Assembly (NCBI GenBank): GCA_002271215.1
Contig: CP018628.1
Location: 186,001-250,000 of the forward strand
Direction: 5' to 3'
DNA from: Lelliottia jeotgali
GTDB lineage: Bacteria > Pseudomonadota > Gammaproteobacteria > Enterobacterales > Enterobacteriaceae
DNA length: 64,000 nucleotides
Shown here: piece by piece, positions 44,248-62,528 of the stretch
Layout: every line of letters begins with the position of its first letter
How positions within the stretch are numbered: position 1 is the stretch's first letter
Program-made: the position numbers and the translations under genes
The notes under the pieces: model-generated
The model's input: only the letters and a program-made list of their open reading frames with translations
What the model was told of the DNA's origin: nothing
Databases searched by the model: none

Positions 44248-45837
44248 TTAGTGGCGGAAGTGACGCATGTCGGTGAAGATCATCGCGATACCGTGTTCGT
44301 CGGCTGCGGCAATCACTTCGTCATCGCGGATTGAACCGCCTGGCTGGATAACACAGGTCACACCTACTGCCGCCGCGGCATCAATACCATCGCGGAACGG
44401 GAAGAAGGCGTCGGACGCCATTGCGGAGCCTTTCACTTCCAGCCCTTCATCGCCCGCTTTAATCCCGGCGATTTTCGCGGAGTAGACGCGGCTCATCTGG
44501 CCCGCACCAATGCCGATGGTCATGTTCTCTTTGGAATAAACAATGGCATTGGATTTGACGAATTTCGCCACTTTCCAGCAGAACAGCGCATCACGCAGCT
44601 CCTGCTCGGTCGGCTGGCGTTTGCTGACCACGCGCAGATCGCTTGCGGTCACCATGCCCAGATCGCGATCCTGAACCAGCAAGCCACCGTTGACACGTTT
44701 GAAATCGAGACCTGAAACGCGCTCAGCCCACTGGCCACAAACCAGCACACGGACGTTCTGCTTGGCGGCGGTTACCTTCAGCGCTTCTTCCGTAGCGGAA
44801 GGGGCAATAATCACTTCGACAAACTGGCGGGAGATAATCGCCTGTGCCGTTTCAGCATCCAGTTCACGGTTGAAAGCAATAATGCCGCCAAAAGCAGAGG
44901 TCGGGTCAGTCTTATATGCGCGATCGTATGCGTCCAGAATAGAGGTGCTAACCGCAACGCCGCATGGATTCGCGTGTTTGACGATTACGCAGGCTGGCTC
45001 GCTGAACTCTTTCACACATTCCAGCGCCGCGTCGGTATCGGCAATGTTGTTATAGGAAAGCGCTTTGCCCTGAACCTGTTGCGCGGTGGCAACGGAAGCT
45101 TCTTTGATCTCTTCTTCTATATAGAAGGCGGCGTTCTGATGGCTGTTCTCACCGTAACGCATATCCTGCTTCTTAATGAAGTTCAGATTCAGGGTGCGCG
45201 GGAAGCGGCCAGAAGGCTCTTTGCTCTCGCCGTGGTAGGCGGGAACAAGGCTGCCGAAGTAGTTGGCGATCATGCTGTCGTACGCGGCGGTGTGTTCGAA
45301 AGCTTTTATGGCGAGGTCGAAACGGGTTTCCAGCAGGAGAGAGCCGTCGTTGGCGTCCATCTCTTTAATAATGGTGTCGTAGTCGCTGCTCTTTACTACG
45401 ATAGCCACATCTTTATGGTTCTTCGCGGCGGAGCGCACCATGGTTGGGCCGCCGATGTCGATGTTCTCGACCGCATCTTCAAGAGAGCAGTTTTCGCGAG
45501 CAACAGTTTGAGCAAACGGATACAGGTTAACGACAACCATATCGATTGGCGCGATCTCGTGTTGTTCCATAATACCGTCATCCTGACCGCGACGGCCCAG
45601 AATGCCGCCGTGAACTTTGGGATGCAGGGTTTTTACGCGTCCATCCATCATTTCCGGGAAACCGGTGTAATCGGACACTTCGGTCACAGGCAAACCTTTA
45701 TCTGCTAACAGGCGAGCGGTGCCGCCAGTGGACAGCAGCTCTACGCCGCGTGCAGAAAGTGCCTGAGCGAATTCAACGATACCGGCTTTATCAGAAACAC
45801 TGAGCAGAGCGCGGCGGACTGGACGACGTTGTTGCAT
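44248..45837 (-). CDS. purH: Bifunctional AICAR transformylase / IMP cyclohydrolase PurH
   Basis: 529 residues. Catalyses the last two steps of IMP synthesis. N-terminal MGS-like cyclohydrolase domain (about 1-200; [25 protein letters not shown]) and C-terminal transformylase domain ([13 protein letters not shown] motif, here [19 protein letters not shown]). The start [12 protein letters not shown] at 45837 gives the E. coli length. Promoter carries a PurR box. Confidence 0.97.
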   Translation of the reverse strand: MQQRRPVRRALLSVSDKAGIVEFAQALSARGVELLSTGGTARLLADKGLPVTEVSDYTGFPEMMDGRVKTLHPKVHGGILGRRGQDDGIMEQHEIAPIDMVVVNLYPFAQTVARENCSLEDAVENIDIGGPTMVRSAAKNHKDVAIVVKSSDYDTIIKEMDANDGSLLLETRFDLAIKAFEHTAAYDSMIANYFGSLVPAYHGESKEPSGRFPRTLNLNFIKKQDMRYGENSHQNAAFYIEEEIKEASVATAQQVQGKALSYNNIADTDAALECVKEFSEPACVIVKHANPCGVAVSTSILDAYDRAYKTDPTSAFGGIIAFNRELDAETAQAIISRQFVEVIIAPSATEEALKVTAAKQNVRVLVCGQWAERVSGLDFKRVNGGLLVQDRDLGMVTASDLRVVSKRQPTEQELRDALFCWKVAKFVKSNAIVYSKENMTIGIGAGQMSRVYSAKIAGIKAGDEGLEVKGSAMASDAFFPFRDGIDAAAAVGVTCVIQPGGSIRDDEVIAAADEHGIAMIFTDMRHFRH

Positions 45838-45945
45838 GGTAAATCCCCTGGATTTCACGATTACAGAGAGCGTTAGATCAATTTTCCTGTAAAAAACTCA
45901 TCTAACACACCTGATGGGGCATCCTTGCCAGGCGCGTGCATTTTA

Positions 45946-45961
45946 ACGAAAACGTTTGCGC
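45946..45961 (-). promoter_or_regulatory. PurR box of purHD
   Basis: ACGAAAACGTTTGCGC is close to the 16-bp PurR palindrome (ACGCAAACGTTTGCGT), about 110 bp before the purH start. Confidence 0.85.
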
Positions 45962-46078
45962 ATCGCTCGTTAATTTTCAAATTTTCGTCGTCTTGTGGAT
46001 AAGTCTGTGTGCAAAAGGGTATAAGGCGGGGTTTTGCTGTGGAATGCAGCAGTCAGTCATTTTTCTGTCATTTAGCGG

Positions 46079-46106
46079 TTGCGGCCTGACGATAACTCCC
46101 TATAAT
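46079..46106 (+). promoter_or_regulatory. rRNA promoter P1
   Basis: TTGCGG, 16-bp spacer, TATAAT (46101-46106) with GCGCC discriminator; AT-rich upstream DNA fits an UP element. Confidence 0.85.
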
Positions 46107-46189
46107 GCGCCTCCATCGACACGGCAGATGTGAATCACTTCACACAAACAGCCGGGCCGGTTGAAGAGAAAAAATCCTGAAATTCAGGG

Positions 46190-46217
46190 TTGACTCTGAA
46201 AGAGGAAAGCGTAATAT
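46190..46217 (+). promoter_or_regulatory. rRNA promoter P2
   Basis: TTGACT (46190-46195), 16-bp spacer, TAATAT (46212-46217), about 110 bp downstream of P1. Confidence 0.85.
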
Positions 46218-46255
46218 ACGCCACCTCGCAACGGTGAGCGAAAGCCGCGTTGCAC

Positions 46256-46268
46256 TGCTCTTTAACAA
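46256..46268 (+). promoter_or_regulatory. rrn leader boxA antitermination signal
   Basis: TGCTCTTTAACAA matches the NusB/S10 boxA consensus. A second boxA-like copy (TGCTCTTTAAAAA) is in the 16S-23S spacer near 48030. Confidence 0.85.
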
Positions 46269-46400
46269 TTTATCAGACAATCTGTGTGGGCACTCAAAGT
46301 GACATGGATTCTAAACGTCGCAAGACGCTAAATGAATACCAAAGTCTCTGAGTGAACATACGTAATTCATTACGAAGTTTAATTCACGAGCATCAAACTT

Positions 46401-47940
<1,540 letters not shown>

Positions 47941-48173
47941 CCTGAAAGAACCTGCCTTTGTAGTGTCCACACAGATTGTCTGATGAATGATTAACTTCTG
48001 AATGTACTTTCGAGTGCATTAAGAAGTTTTGCTCTTTAAAAATCTGGATCAAGCTGAAAATTGAAACGACACGCTGCGTCTGTTCTCCGTAATAAGAACA
48101 GAGTGACGGTGTGTTCGAGTCTCTCAAATTTTCGCAACACGGTGATGTTTTACGAAACATCTTCGGGTTGTGA
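47941..48173 (+). other. 16S-23S internal spacer without a tRNA
   Basis: 233 bp. It has boxA-like TGCTCTTTAAAAA and the conserved pre-23S stem. No tRNA-Glu or Ile/Ala pair is present: GATTGTCTGATGAATGA runs almost directly into the post-tRNA sequence TTCTGAATGTAC. Confidence 0.9.
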
Positions 48174-51079
<2,906 letters not shown>

Positions 51080-51174
51080 ACAACGCCGAAGATGTTTTGG
51101 CGAAGAGACAGACATCAGTTTCAGCTTGATAACAGATTAATTGACCTGCAGAGATGCGGGTTGATAACAGAATT

Positions 51175-51294
51175 TGCCTGGCGGCTTTAGCGCGGTGGTC
51201 CCACCTGACCCCATGCCGAACTCAGAAGTGAAACGCCGTAGCGCCGATGGTAGTGTGGGGTCTCCCCATGTGAGAGTAGGGAACTGCCAGGCAT
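51175..51294 (+). rRNA. rrf: 5S ribosomal RNA
   Basis: 120 nt, TGCCTGGCGGC to TGCCAGGCAT, ends pairing as expected. 95 bp after 23S. Confidence 0.98.
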
Positions 51295-51308
51295 CAATTA
51301 AGTGAAGA

Positions 51309-51333
51309 GGCCATCCGGAAGGATGGCCTTTTT
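51309..51333 (+). terminator. rrn operon terminator
   Basis: GGCCATCC-GGAA-GGATGGCC followed by T5. Confidence 0.92.
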
Positions 51334-51423
51334 GCGTTTTTGTCCTTTTCTCAAAAATCCTCCGTGAAACTTTCTCACCTTCCTCTTCCAGACTCGACAT
51401 TCGCGCGAATCCTGGTTATTGTC

Positions 51424-51455
51424 AGCTATCTGGATGTCTAAACGTTTATACGTAT
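51424..51455 (+). promoter_or_regulatory. Four tandem MetJ boxes before metA
   Basis: Contiguous 8-mers AGCTATCT, GGATGTCT, AAACGTTT and ATACGTAT resemble the met box AGACGTCT. They end 19 bp before the metA start. Confidence 0.85.
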
Positions 51456-51474
51456 GCTGTGAGGATATAAGGTT

Positions 51475-52404
51475 ATGCCGATTAGGGTGCAGGACGAGCT
51501 ACCAGCCGTCAATTTCTTGCGTGAAGAAAACGTCTTCGTGATGAAGGCCTCGCGCGCGACAGGTCAGGAAATTCGCCCTCTGAAGGTTCTTATCCTCAAT
51601 CTGATGCCTAAGAAGATCGAAACGGAAAATCAGTTTCTCCGTTTGCTCTCTAACTCGCCGCTACAAGTGGACATTCAGCTGCTGCGTATCGATGCCCGTG
51701 AATCGCGCAACACCCCGTCCGAACATTTGAATAATTTCTACTGTAACTTCGAAGATATCCGTAATGATAATTACGATGGCCTGATCGTCACAGGCGCGCC
51801 GCTTGGCCTGGTGGAATTCAACGATGTGGCCTATTGGCCGCAGATCAAACAGGTTCTCGAATGGGCCAAAGATCACGTCACCTCAACACTCTTTGTCTGT
51901 TGGGCGGTACAAGCGGCACTGAATATTCTCTACGGCATCCCTAAACAAACCCGCGCAGATAAGCTTTCTGGTGTCTATGAACATCATATTCTTCATCCCC
52001 ATGCGCTGCTGACACGCGGTTTTGACGACTCTTTCCTCGCCCCTCACTCGCGCTATGCGGATTTCCCGGCAGCACTGATTCGTGATTACACCGATTTGGA
52101 GATCCTGGCCGAGACGGAGGATGGTGACGCCTATCTGTTCGCCAGCAAAGACAAACGTATCGCCTTTGTCACCGGTCATCCCGAGTACGACGCCCACACC
52201 CTCGCGAGCGAATTTTTCCGCGATTTAGACGCGGGATTAACCCCGGAAATTCCCTACAACTATTTCCCTAAAAACGATCCACAGAACACACCCAGAGCGT
52301 CCTGGCGCAGTCACGGGAATTTGCTCTTTACCAACTGGCTCAACTATTACGTCTACCAGATCACGCCATACGATCTGCGCCACATGAATCCAACGCTAGA
52401 GTAA
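51475..52404 (+). CDS. metA: Homoserine O-succinyltransferase MetA
   Basis: 309 residues. First committed step of methionine synthesis, succinyl-CoA plus homoserine. Cys142 ([11 protein letters not shown]) is the nucleophile; His235 and Glu237 (VTGHPEYD) complete the active site. Length equals E. coli. It follows the rRNA operon directly; E. coli yjaA and yjaB are not present. Known to be heat-labile and MetJ/MetR regulated. Confidence 0.97.
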   Translation: MPIRVQDELPAVNFLREENVFVMKASRATGQEIRPLKVLILNLMPKKIETENQFLRLLSNSPLQVDIQLLRIDARESRNTPSEHLNNFYCNFEDIRNDNYDGLIVTGAPLGLVEFNDVAYWPQIKQVLEWAKDHVTSTLFVCWAVQAALNILYGIPKQTRADKLSGVYEHHILHPHALLTRGFDDSFLAPHSRYADFPAALIRDYTDLEILAETEDGDAYLFASKDKRIAFVTGHPEYDAHTLASEFFRDLDAGLTPEIPYNYFPKNDPQNTPRASWRSHGNLLFTNWLNYYVYQITPYDLRHMNPTLE

Positions 52405-52448
52405 TGTTCTACTCTAAGCGATCCTAAAGCGTTTCAGCATTCCAGAAC

Positions 52449-52470
52449 AGGCACCTTCGGGTGCCTTTTT
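52449..52470 (+). terminator. Terminator after metA
   Basis: GGCACC-TTCG-GGTGCC followed by T6. Confidence 0.9.
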
Positions 52471-52547
52471 TATTTCCGAAACCAAACTCATCAATTGATC
52501 TATTTTTAATCTCAATACAATCAATAACATATTTGTATTTTATAATT

Positions 52548-52576
52548 AAAATGGAAATTGTTTTTGATTTCGAAAT
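52548..52576 (+). promoter_or_regulatory. IclR operator of aceBAK
   Basis: AAAATGGAAATTGTTTTTGA matches, from memory, the E. coli aceBAK IclR site, about 100 bp before aceB. The surrounding 250-bp gap is AT-rich. Confidence 0.7.
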
Positions 52577-52675
52577 GATAATGGTTAATCTTAATTCTGC
52601 TGAGCGAAAACTACGCAACGATCTTTCGCTCGCGATGGGGGACTCTTTTTTGGATCTTTGGTGAGGAGCAGAGAG

Positions 52676-54277
52676 ATGAATCAACAGGCAACGACCGCCG
52701 ATGAACTGGCGTTTAACCAACCTTATGGTGAGCAGGAACAGCAGGTTTTAACGCCAGATGCCGTCGAGTTTCTGACTGAGCTGGTGACGCGCTTCGCACC
52801 AAAGCGCAATAAATTGCTGGCCGCTCGTATCCAGCAACAGCAGGAAATCGACAACGGCAAGCTGCCAGGATTCATTTCGGAAACCGCTTCCATTCGTGAA
52901 TCAGAGTGGAATATTCGTGGAATCCCGCAGGATTTACAAGATCGTCGCGTCGAAATCACCGGCCCGGTCGAGCGCAAAATGGTGATTAACGCCATGAATG
53001 CCAACGTAAAAGTCTTTATGGCCGACTTCGAAGATTCGCTGGCGCCGGACTGGCGTAAAGTGATCGAGGGGCAAATCAACCTGCGCGATGCGGTGAATGG
53101 AACTATCAGCTATACCAACGAAGCCGGAAAAATCTATCAACTCAAACCCAATCCGGCGGTCCTGATTTGCCGCGTGCGCGGCCTGCATCTGCCGGAAAAA
53201 CACGTCACATGGCGCAACGAAGCCATTCCCGGCAGCCTGTTTGATTTCGCCCTCTACTTCTTCCATAACCACAAAAGCCTGCTGGCTAAAGGCAGCGGTC
53301 CTTATTTCTACCTGCCAAAAACGCAGTCATGGCAGGAAGCGGCGTGGTGGAGCGAAGTCTTTAGCTATACGGAAGATCGGTTCAATCTGCCGCGTGGCAC
53401 CATCAAAGCCACCCTGCTGATCGAAACACTGCCGGCCGTGTTCCAGATGGACGAAATCCTGCACGCTCTGCGCGACCACATCGTCGGCCTGAACTGCGGA
53501 CGCTGGGATTACATTTTCAGCTACATCAAAACCCTGAAAAATCACCCGGACCGCGTACTACCTGACCGTCAGGCGGTCACTATGGACAAACCGTTCCTCA
53601 GCGCCTACTCGCGACTGCTGATCAAGACTTGCCACAAGCGCGGCGCGTTCGCGATGGGCGGCATGGCGGCCTTCATTCCGAGCAAAGACGCTGAACGCAA
53701 CAATCAGGTGCTGACTAAAGTCAAAGCGGACAAAGAGCTGGAAGCCCGCAATGGCCACGATGGCACCTGGGTTGCCCATCCTGGCCTGGCAGACACGGCG
53801 ATGGAGGTCTTCAACAGCGTGCTGGGTGATAACAAAAATCAGCTGTTCGTTACCCGAGAAGACGATGCGTTGATTACGGCTGAACAGCTGCTGGCGCCCT
53901 GCGAGGGGGAACGCACCGAAGCCGGTATGCGCGCCAATATTCGCGTAGCGGTTCAGTACATCGAGGCCTGGATCTCGGGCAATGGCTGCGTCCCGATTTA
54001 CGGCCTGATGGAAGACGCCGCCACGGCGGAGATCTCCCGCACCTCCATCTGGCAGTGGATTCACCACCAGAAAGCGCTCAACAACGGCAAACCGGTGACC
54101 AAATCTCTGTTCCGCCAGATGCTCGCCGAAGAGATGCTAGTGATTCAGGACGAGCTGGGCGAACACCGCTTCAGCAGCGGCCGTTTTGACGATGCCGCAC
54201 GTCTGATGGAGCAAATCACCACTTCCGACGAACTGATTGATTTCTTAACTCTGCCCGGCTACCGCCTGCTGGCCTGA
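52676..54277 (+). CDS. aceB: Malate synthase A
   Basis: 533 residues. Glyoxylate-shunt enzyme joining acetyl-CoA and glyoxylate to malate. [25 protein letters not shown], and [19 protein letters not shown] of the family are intact. The ATG at 52676 ([13 protein letters not shown]) has AGGAG 7 bp upstream and gives the E. coli length; a GTG at 52658 would place the RBS inside the gene. First gene of aceBAK, 32 bp from aceA. Confidence 0.97.
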   Translation: MNQQATTADELAFNQPYGEQEQQVLTPDAVEFLTELVTRFAPKRNKLLAARIQQQQEIDNGKLPGFISETASIRESEWNIRGIPQDLQDRRVEITGPVERKMVINAMNANVKVFMADFEDSLAPDWRKVIEGQINLRDAVNGTISYTNEAGKIYQLKPNPAVLICRVRGLHLPEKHVTWRNEAIPGSLFDFALYFFHNHKSLLAKGSGPYFYLPKTQSWQEAAWWSEVFSYTEDRFNLPRGTIKATLLIETLPAVFQMDEILHALRDHIVGLNCGRWDYIFSYIKTLKNHPDRVLPDRQAVTMDKPFLSAYSRLLIKTCHKRGAFAMGGMAAFIPSKDAERNNQVLTKVKADKELEARNGHDGTWVAHPGLADTAMEVFNSVLGDNKNQLFVTREDDALITAEQLLAPCEGERTEAGMRANIRVAVQYIEAWISGNGCVPIYGLMEDAATAEISRTSIWQWIHHQKALNNGKPVTKSLFRQMLAEEMLVIQDELGEHRFSSGRFDDAARLMEQITTSDELIDFLTLPGYRLLA

Positions 54278-54309
54278 ACCCACTACATAACAATATGGAG
54301 CATCTGCAC

Positions 54310-55614
54310 ATGAAAACCCGTACCCAACAAATCGAAGAATTACAAAAAGAGTGGACTCAACCGCGCTGGGAAGGCATCAACCGCCCGTACAGCGCAGAGG
54401 AAGTGGTGAAACTGCGTGGTTCGGTCAATCCGGAATGCACGCTGGCGCAGCTTGGTGCGGCGAAAATGTGGCGTCTGCTGCATGGTGAATCGAAAAAAGG
54501 ATACATCAACAGCCTCGGTGCCTTGACCGGTGGTCAGGCGTTGCAGCAGGCGAAAGCAGGTATCGAAGCGGTTTATCTGTCCGGCTGGCAGGTGGCGGCT
54601 GACGCCAACCTGGCGTCCAGTATGTATCCGGACCAGTCGCTTTATCCGGCTAACTCGGTGCCGTCGGTGGTGGATCGGATCAACAACACCTTCCGCCGTG
54701 CGGATCAGATCCAGTGGGCGTCCGGAATCGAACCGAACGATCCGCGCTTCGTGGATTATTTCCTGCCGATCGTGGCCGATGCCGAAGCGGGCTTTGGCGG
54801 CGTGCTGAATGCCTTTGAGTTGATGAAATCCATGATTGAAGCCGGTGCAGCGGCAGTTCACTTTGAAGATCAGCTGGCGTCCGTGAAGAAATGCGGTCAT
54901 ATGGGCGGTAAAGTGCTGGTCCCGACGCAGGAAGCGATCCAGAAGCTGGTTGCCGCGCGTCTGGCGGCGGATGTGCTGGGTGTGCCGACGCTGGTTATCG
55001 CCCGTACTGATGCGGATGCGGCGGATCTGATTACCTCTGATTGCGATCCGTATGATAGCGAATTCATCACTGGCGAGCGCACCAGCGAAGGGTTCTATCG
55101 TACCCATGCGGGGATTGAGCAGGCCATCAGCCGTGGTCTGGCTTATGCGCCGTACGCCGACCTGGTGTGGTGTGAAACTTCCACGCCGGACCTGGCGCTG
55201 GCAAAACGCTTTGCCGATGCGATTCATGCCAAATATCCGGGCAAACTGCTGGCTTACAACTGCTCGCCGTCCTTCAACTGGCAGAAGAATCTGGACGATA
55301 AAACTATCGCCAGCTTCCAGCAGCAACTGTCAGAGATGGGCTACAAATACCAGTTCATCACCCTCGCGGGCATCCACAGCATGTGGTTCAACATGTTCGA
55401 CCTGGCGCACGCCTATGCGCAGGGCGAGGGCATGAAGCACTATGTGGAAAAAGTACAGCAGCCGGAATTTGCGGCCAGCAAAGAGGGCTACACCTTCGCC
55501 TCTCACCAGCAGGAAGTGGGCACGGGCTACTTCGACAAAGTGACCACCATCATTCAGGGCGGTGCGTCCTCGGTGACTGCGCTGACAGGGTCGACGGAAG
55601 AGTCACAATTCTGA
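54310..55614 (+). CDS. aceA: Isocitrate lyase
   Basis: 434 residues. Splits isocitrate into glyoxylate and succinate. Active-site loop KKCGHMGGK holds the catalytic cysteine (Cys195 in E. coli numbering, same length); [11 protein letters not shown] and SPSFNW are also intact. The ATG at 54310 ([11 protein letters not shown]) follows GGAG; an in-frame ATG 15 bp upstream precedes the RBS and is not used. Confidence 0.97.
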   Translation: MKTRTQQIEELQKEWTQPRWEGINRPYSAEEVVKLRGSVNPECTLAQLGAAKMWRLLHGESKKGYINSLGALTGGQALQQAKAGIEAVYLSGWQVAADANLASSMYPDQSLYPANSVPSVVDRINNTFRRADQIQWASGIEPNDPRFVDYFLPIVADAEAGFGGVLNAFELMKSMIEAGAAAVHFEDQLASVKKCGHMGGKVLVPTQEAIQKLVAARLAADVLGVPTLVIARTDADAADLITSDCDPYDSEFITGERTSEGFYRTHAGIEQAISRGLAYAPYADLVWCETSTPDLALAKRFADAIHAKYPGKLLAYNCSPSFNWQKNLDDKTIASFQQQLSEMGYKYQFITLAGIHSMWFNMFDLAHAYAQGEGMKHYVEKVQQPEFAASKEGYTFASHQQEVGTGYFDKVTTIIQGGASSVTALTGSTEESQF

Positions 55615-55620
55615 ATCTGA

Positions 55621-55700
55621 TTGCCCGGCGGCGCTCTGCTTGCCGGGCCTACAGGGGTCCGTAGGCCGGATAAGCGAATGCGCCATCCGGCGATACCCGC
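55621..55700. repeat. REP pair between aceA and aceK
   Basis: TTGCCCGGCGGCGCTCTGCTT...GCCGGGCC and CCGGATAAGCGAATGCGCCATCCGG are two REP palindromes in opposite orientation. In E. coli repeats here help lower aceK expression relative to aceA. Confidence 0.85.
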
Positions 55701-55719
55701 ATGATGATGGGGGAAATGC

Positions 55720-57447
55720 ATGTCGCGAGGCCTGGAGTTACTGATTGCACAAACCATCCTGCAGGGCTTTGACGCGCAGTATGGCCGTTTTCTGGAAGTG
55801 ACCTCTGGCGCGCAGCAGCGCTTTGAACATGCCGACTGGCACGCCGTTCAGCAGGCGATGAAGCAGCGTATTCATCTTTACGATCATCACGTCGGTCTGG
55901 TGGTAGAACAACTGCGCTGCATCACCGACGGTAAAAGCCCCGACGCCGATTTTCTGCTACGCGTAAAAGACCACTACACCCATTTATTACCGGATTACCC
56001 GCGCTTCGAAATTGCGGAGAGCTTTTTCAACTCCGTCTATTGTCGGTTATTTGACCACCGCTCTTTATCTCCTGAGCGGTTATTTATTTTCAGCTCTCAG
56101 CCGGAACGCCGCTTTCGTACGATCCCGCGCCCGCTGTCGAAGGATTTCTTCCCGGAGCACGGCTGGGAAAGCCTGTTAAGCAAAATGCTCTCGGATTTAC
56201 CCCTGCGTCTGCCGTGGCAAAACAAAGCGCGCGATGTGGGTTACATCATCGCCCATCTGACGGAAACCTTCGGCGCAGAAGTGCTCCAGCGCAGCCATTT
56301 GCAGGTGGCTAACGAGCTGTTTTTCCGTAATAAAGCGGCCTGGTTGGTCGGGAAACTGATCTCGCCCACGGCCACCATCCCCTTTCTGCTACCGATCCAC
56401 CGCACGGATGACGGCGAGCTTTTCGTCGACGCCTGCCTGACGACCAGCGCTGAGGCGAGCATTGTTTTCGGCTTCGCCCGCTCCTATTTTATGGTCTATG
56501 CCCCGCATCCCGCCGCATTGGTTGAGTGGCTTCGCGAGCTACTGCCCGTCAAAACCACCGCCGAACTGTATATGGCGATTGGCTGTCAGAAACACGCGAA
56601 AACGGAAAGCTATCGCGAATACCTGCACTACATCACCAGCACCGACGAGCAGTTCATTGAAGCCCCCGGCATTCGCGGGATGGTGATGTTGGTCTTCACG
56701 TTGCCCGGTTTTGATCGCGTCTTTAAGGTCATTAAAGATAAATTCGCCCCGCAAAAAGAGATGACGGCGGCGCACGTCCGCGCGTGCTATCAGCTGGTTA
56801 AAGAGCACGATCGCGTCGGACGTATGGCGGACACTCAGGAGTTTGAAAATTTTGTACTGGAGAAACGCCAGATCGCTCCGGCACTGATGGCGTTACTGCT
56901 ACAGGAGGCACCGGGCAAAATCACCGATATGGGCGATAAAATTGCCATCAGCCATTTATATATTGAACGGCGGATGGTGCCGCTCAATATCTGGCTGGAG
57001 CAGGTGGACGGGCAGGCTTTGCGTGATGCAATTGAAGAGTACGGAAACGCTATACGTCAGCTCGCGGCGGCCAATATTTTCCCCGGCGATATGTTGTTTA
57101 AAAACTTCGGTGTAACCCGTCACGGGCGCGTGGTGTTCTACGATTACGATGAAATTTGCTACATGACCGAGGTGAATTTCCGCGATATCCCAGCCGCTCG
57201 TTATCCGGAGGATGAACTGGCCAGTGAGCCGTGGTACAGCGTCTCGCCGGGCGATGTCTTCCCGGAGGAGTTTCGCCACTGGCTGTGCGCCGACCCGCGC
57301 ATCGGGCCGTTGTTTGAAGAGATGCACGACGACCTGTTCCGTGCCGACTACTGGCGCAGCCTACAAACCCGCATTAAAAATGGCTATGTTGAAGATGTAT
57401 ACGCTTACCGCAGGCGGCAGCGTTTTAGCATTCGATACGCGATGTAA
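55720..57447 (+). CDS. aceK: Isocitrate dehydrogenase kinase/phosphatase AceK
   Basis: 575 residues (E. coli 578; the C-terminus ends slightly earlier). Phosphorylates and dephosphorylates isocitrate dehydrogenase, switching carbon to the glyoxylate shunt. ATP-binding region [26 protein letters not shown] (about 315-340) and the catalytic segment [27 protein letters not shown] are intact. The start [11 protein letters not shown] matches E. coli. Confidence 0.96.
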   Translation: MSRGLELLIAQTILQGFDAQYGRFLEVTSGAQQRFEHADWHAVQQAMKQRIHLYDHHVGLVVEQLRCITDGKSPDADFLLRVKDHYTHLLPDYPRFEIAESFFNSVYCRLFDHRSLSPERLFIFSSQPERRFRTIPRPLSKDFFPEHGWESLLSKMLSDLPLRLPWQNKARDVGYIIAHLTETFGAEVLQRSHLQVANELFFRNKAAWLVGKLISPTATIPFLLPIHRTDDGELFVDACLTTSAEASIVFGFARSYFMVYAPHPAALVEWLRELLPVKTTAELYMAIGCQKHAKTESYREYLHYITSTDEQFIEAPGIRGMVMLVFTLPGFDRVFKVIKDKFAPQKEMTAAHVRACYQLVKEHDRVGRMADTQEFENFVLEKRQIAPALMALLLQEAPGKITDMGDKIAISHLYIERRMVPLNIWLEQVDGQALRDAIEEYGNAIRQLAAANIFPGDMLFKNFGVTRHGRVVFYDYDEICYMTEVNFRDIPAARYPEDELASEPWYSVSPGDVFPEEFRHWLCADPRIGPLFEEMHDDLFRADYWRSLQTRIKNGYVEDVYAYRRRQRFSIRYAM

Positions 57448-57449
57448 TG

Positions 57450-57622
57450 CCGGGTGGCGGCAACACCTAACCCGGCCTACGTTCAGGTTTTGTAGGCCCG
57501 GTAAGCGCAGCGCCACCGGGCAACTCCGGAACCGGTGCCGATAAAAAGCCGGGTGGCGGCTACGCCTTACCCGGCCTACTCATCTTTTCCAGGCCCGTGC
57601 AAGCGAAGCGCCGCCGGGCAAA
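57450..57622. repeat. Cluster of REP elements between aceK and iclR
   Basis: At least four REP palindromes (GCCGGGTGGCGGC...CCCGGCCTAC; GGCCCGGTAAGCGCAGCGCCACCGGGC; GCCGGGTGGCGGCTACGCC...; CGAAGCGCCGCCGGGC) form two alternating-orientation pairs. They fill the whole gap where E. coli has arpA. Confidence 0.88.
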
Positions 57623-57627
57623 ACATC

Positions 57628-58452
57628 TTAACGAATCCCACCATACGCCAGCGTCACTTCCTTCGCCGCTTTGATCACCAGCGCACCCAGCTCGGTCACA
57701 CGGTCATCAGTGATGCGGGAAATAGGTCCGGAAATGGAGATCGCCGCGAACGGTTCGCGATGCTCATCAAAAATGCAGGCCGCAATGCAGCGCAGTCCCA
57801 GGGCGTGTTCTTCATCATCAAACGAATAGCCGCGCTTGCGTGTCTGCGCTAAATCTTCCTTCAGATGCAGGGGCGAAACCAGCGTCGCGTGGGTATATGC
57901 GTGCAGCCCTTTGCGATGCAGCAGGCCAGTGACTTGCTCCTCGCTGAGCTGCGACAGAAACGCCTTTCCCGCGCCGGAGGCATGCATTGGCAGCTTGCCA
58001 CCAATCGGCGCAGACATGCGCATTAGCTGTGTACACTGCACCTGGTCAATGATAATCGCCTGATGGTCGCTCTGGTCGAGCACCGCCATATTGACCGTCT
58101 CGCCAGAATCTTCCATCAGTTTGCGCAGGATAGGGTGAACAATCGCGAGCAGATTTCGGCTTTGCAAAAAGCTGCTTCCAACGATAAAAGCATGTGCGCC
58201 AACCGACCAGTGGCCCAGGTCGCCCACCTGGCGGACAAAACCGAGCTGCTGCATGGTGCTCAACAGGCGATGCGTCGTGGAGTTCGGCAAACCAGCCTGC
58301 TGCGCCAGCTCGGTCAGAGCTACGCTGCTGTGGGATTCCGCAATCCATTCCAGCAGCTTTAATCCGCGCGTCAGCGACTGAACTTGTCCGCCTGGCGGCG
58401 CGGTGGTGGCAGCAGGTTTTCTGCCGCGTTTTGCGGGAACGGTGGCGACCAT
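57628..58452 (-). CDS. iclR: Transcriptional repressor IclR
   Basis: 274 residues. Represses aceBAK and itself; glyoxylate and pyruvate modulate it in E. coli. N-terminal winged HTH (about 28-90, ALTELAQQAGLPNSTTHRLLSTM) and C-terminal effector domain (SGAGKAFL, GYSFDDEEHALGLRC) are intact. The ATG at 58452 (MVATVPAKRGRKP) gives the E. coli length; an upstream in-frame start would add 11 residues lying in its operator. Confidence 0.96.
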   Translation of the reverse strand: MVATVPAKRGRKPAATTAPPGGQVQSLTRGLKLLEWIAESHSSVALTELAQQAGLPNSTTHRLLSTMQQLGFVRQVGDLGHWSVGAHAFIVGSSFLQSRNLLAIVHPILRKLMEDSGETVNMAVLDQSDHQAIIIDQVQCTQLMRMSAPIGGKLPMHASGAGKAFLSQLSEEQVTGLLHRKGLHAYTHATLVSPLHLKEDLAQTRKRGYSFDDEEHALGLRCIAACIFDEHREPFAAISISGPISRITDDRVTELGALVIKAAKEVTLAYGGIR

Positions 58453-58475
58453 GACGGATTCCTTTTTCTGTATCG

Positions 58476-58490
58476 TGGAAATCATTTTCG
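58476..58490 (-). promoter_or_regulatory. IclR autoregulatory site
   Basis: TGGAAATCATTTTCG is close to the IclR palindrome TGGAAATnATTTCCA, 24 bp upstream of the iclR start. Confidence 0.7.
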
Positions 58491-58542
58491 TTTTATTTGG
58501 TGAATTTGCAACCGTTATCCTGACTGATCGGAGGAGTGATAG

Positions 58543-58555
58543 TGAACATGTCTCA
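58543..58555 (+). promoter_or_regulatory. Possible MetR site of metH
   Basis: TGAA-N5-CTCA differs by one base from the MetR consensus TGAA-N5-TTCA, about 90 bp before metH. Confidence 0.45.
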
Positions 58556-58645
58556 TGTTAACGCTGCGTGACTTCTCCCCCCTGCGAGATTATGCCAGTA
58601 TGGACCGCAGCCTTTTGGCCTTGTTGAGTGTTGTCGGGAGCGAGT

Positions 58646-62329
<3,684 letters not shown>

Positions 62330-62350
62330 TTTCACTTTTCCTTACAACAA

Positions 62351-62380
62351 ACAGGGCGCTCATCGGGCGCCCTGTCTCTT
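62351..62380 (+). terminator. Terminator after metH
   Basis: ACAGGGCGC pairs with GCGCCCTGT, followed by a T-rich tail. Confidence 0.8.
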
Positions 62381-62412
62381 TCTGTCGCAATAACTCTTAT
62401 ACTTAAAAAACT

Positions 62413-62485
62413 CAGCCCGGTGGCGCTTCGCTTACCGGGCCTACAAAAGACCGTAGGCCGGGCAAACGCAGTACCGCCCGGCAAA
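62413..62485. repeat. REP pair between metH and yjbB
   Basis: AGCCCGGTGGCGCTTCGC...CCGGGCCTAC and CGTAGGCCGGGCAAACGC...CGCCCGGCA are two REP units in opposite orientation. Confidence 0.85.
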
Positions 62486-62528
62486 GAAGCCAAAGGATAA
62501 CCGACAACAATAAGGAGAACCCACTTCC

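Noticed and set aside
47941..48173. tRNA-Glu in the rRNA spacer
   Set aside because: Looked for specifically because it is expected at this locus; neither the anticodon arm nor a CCA-ended acceptor is present.
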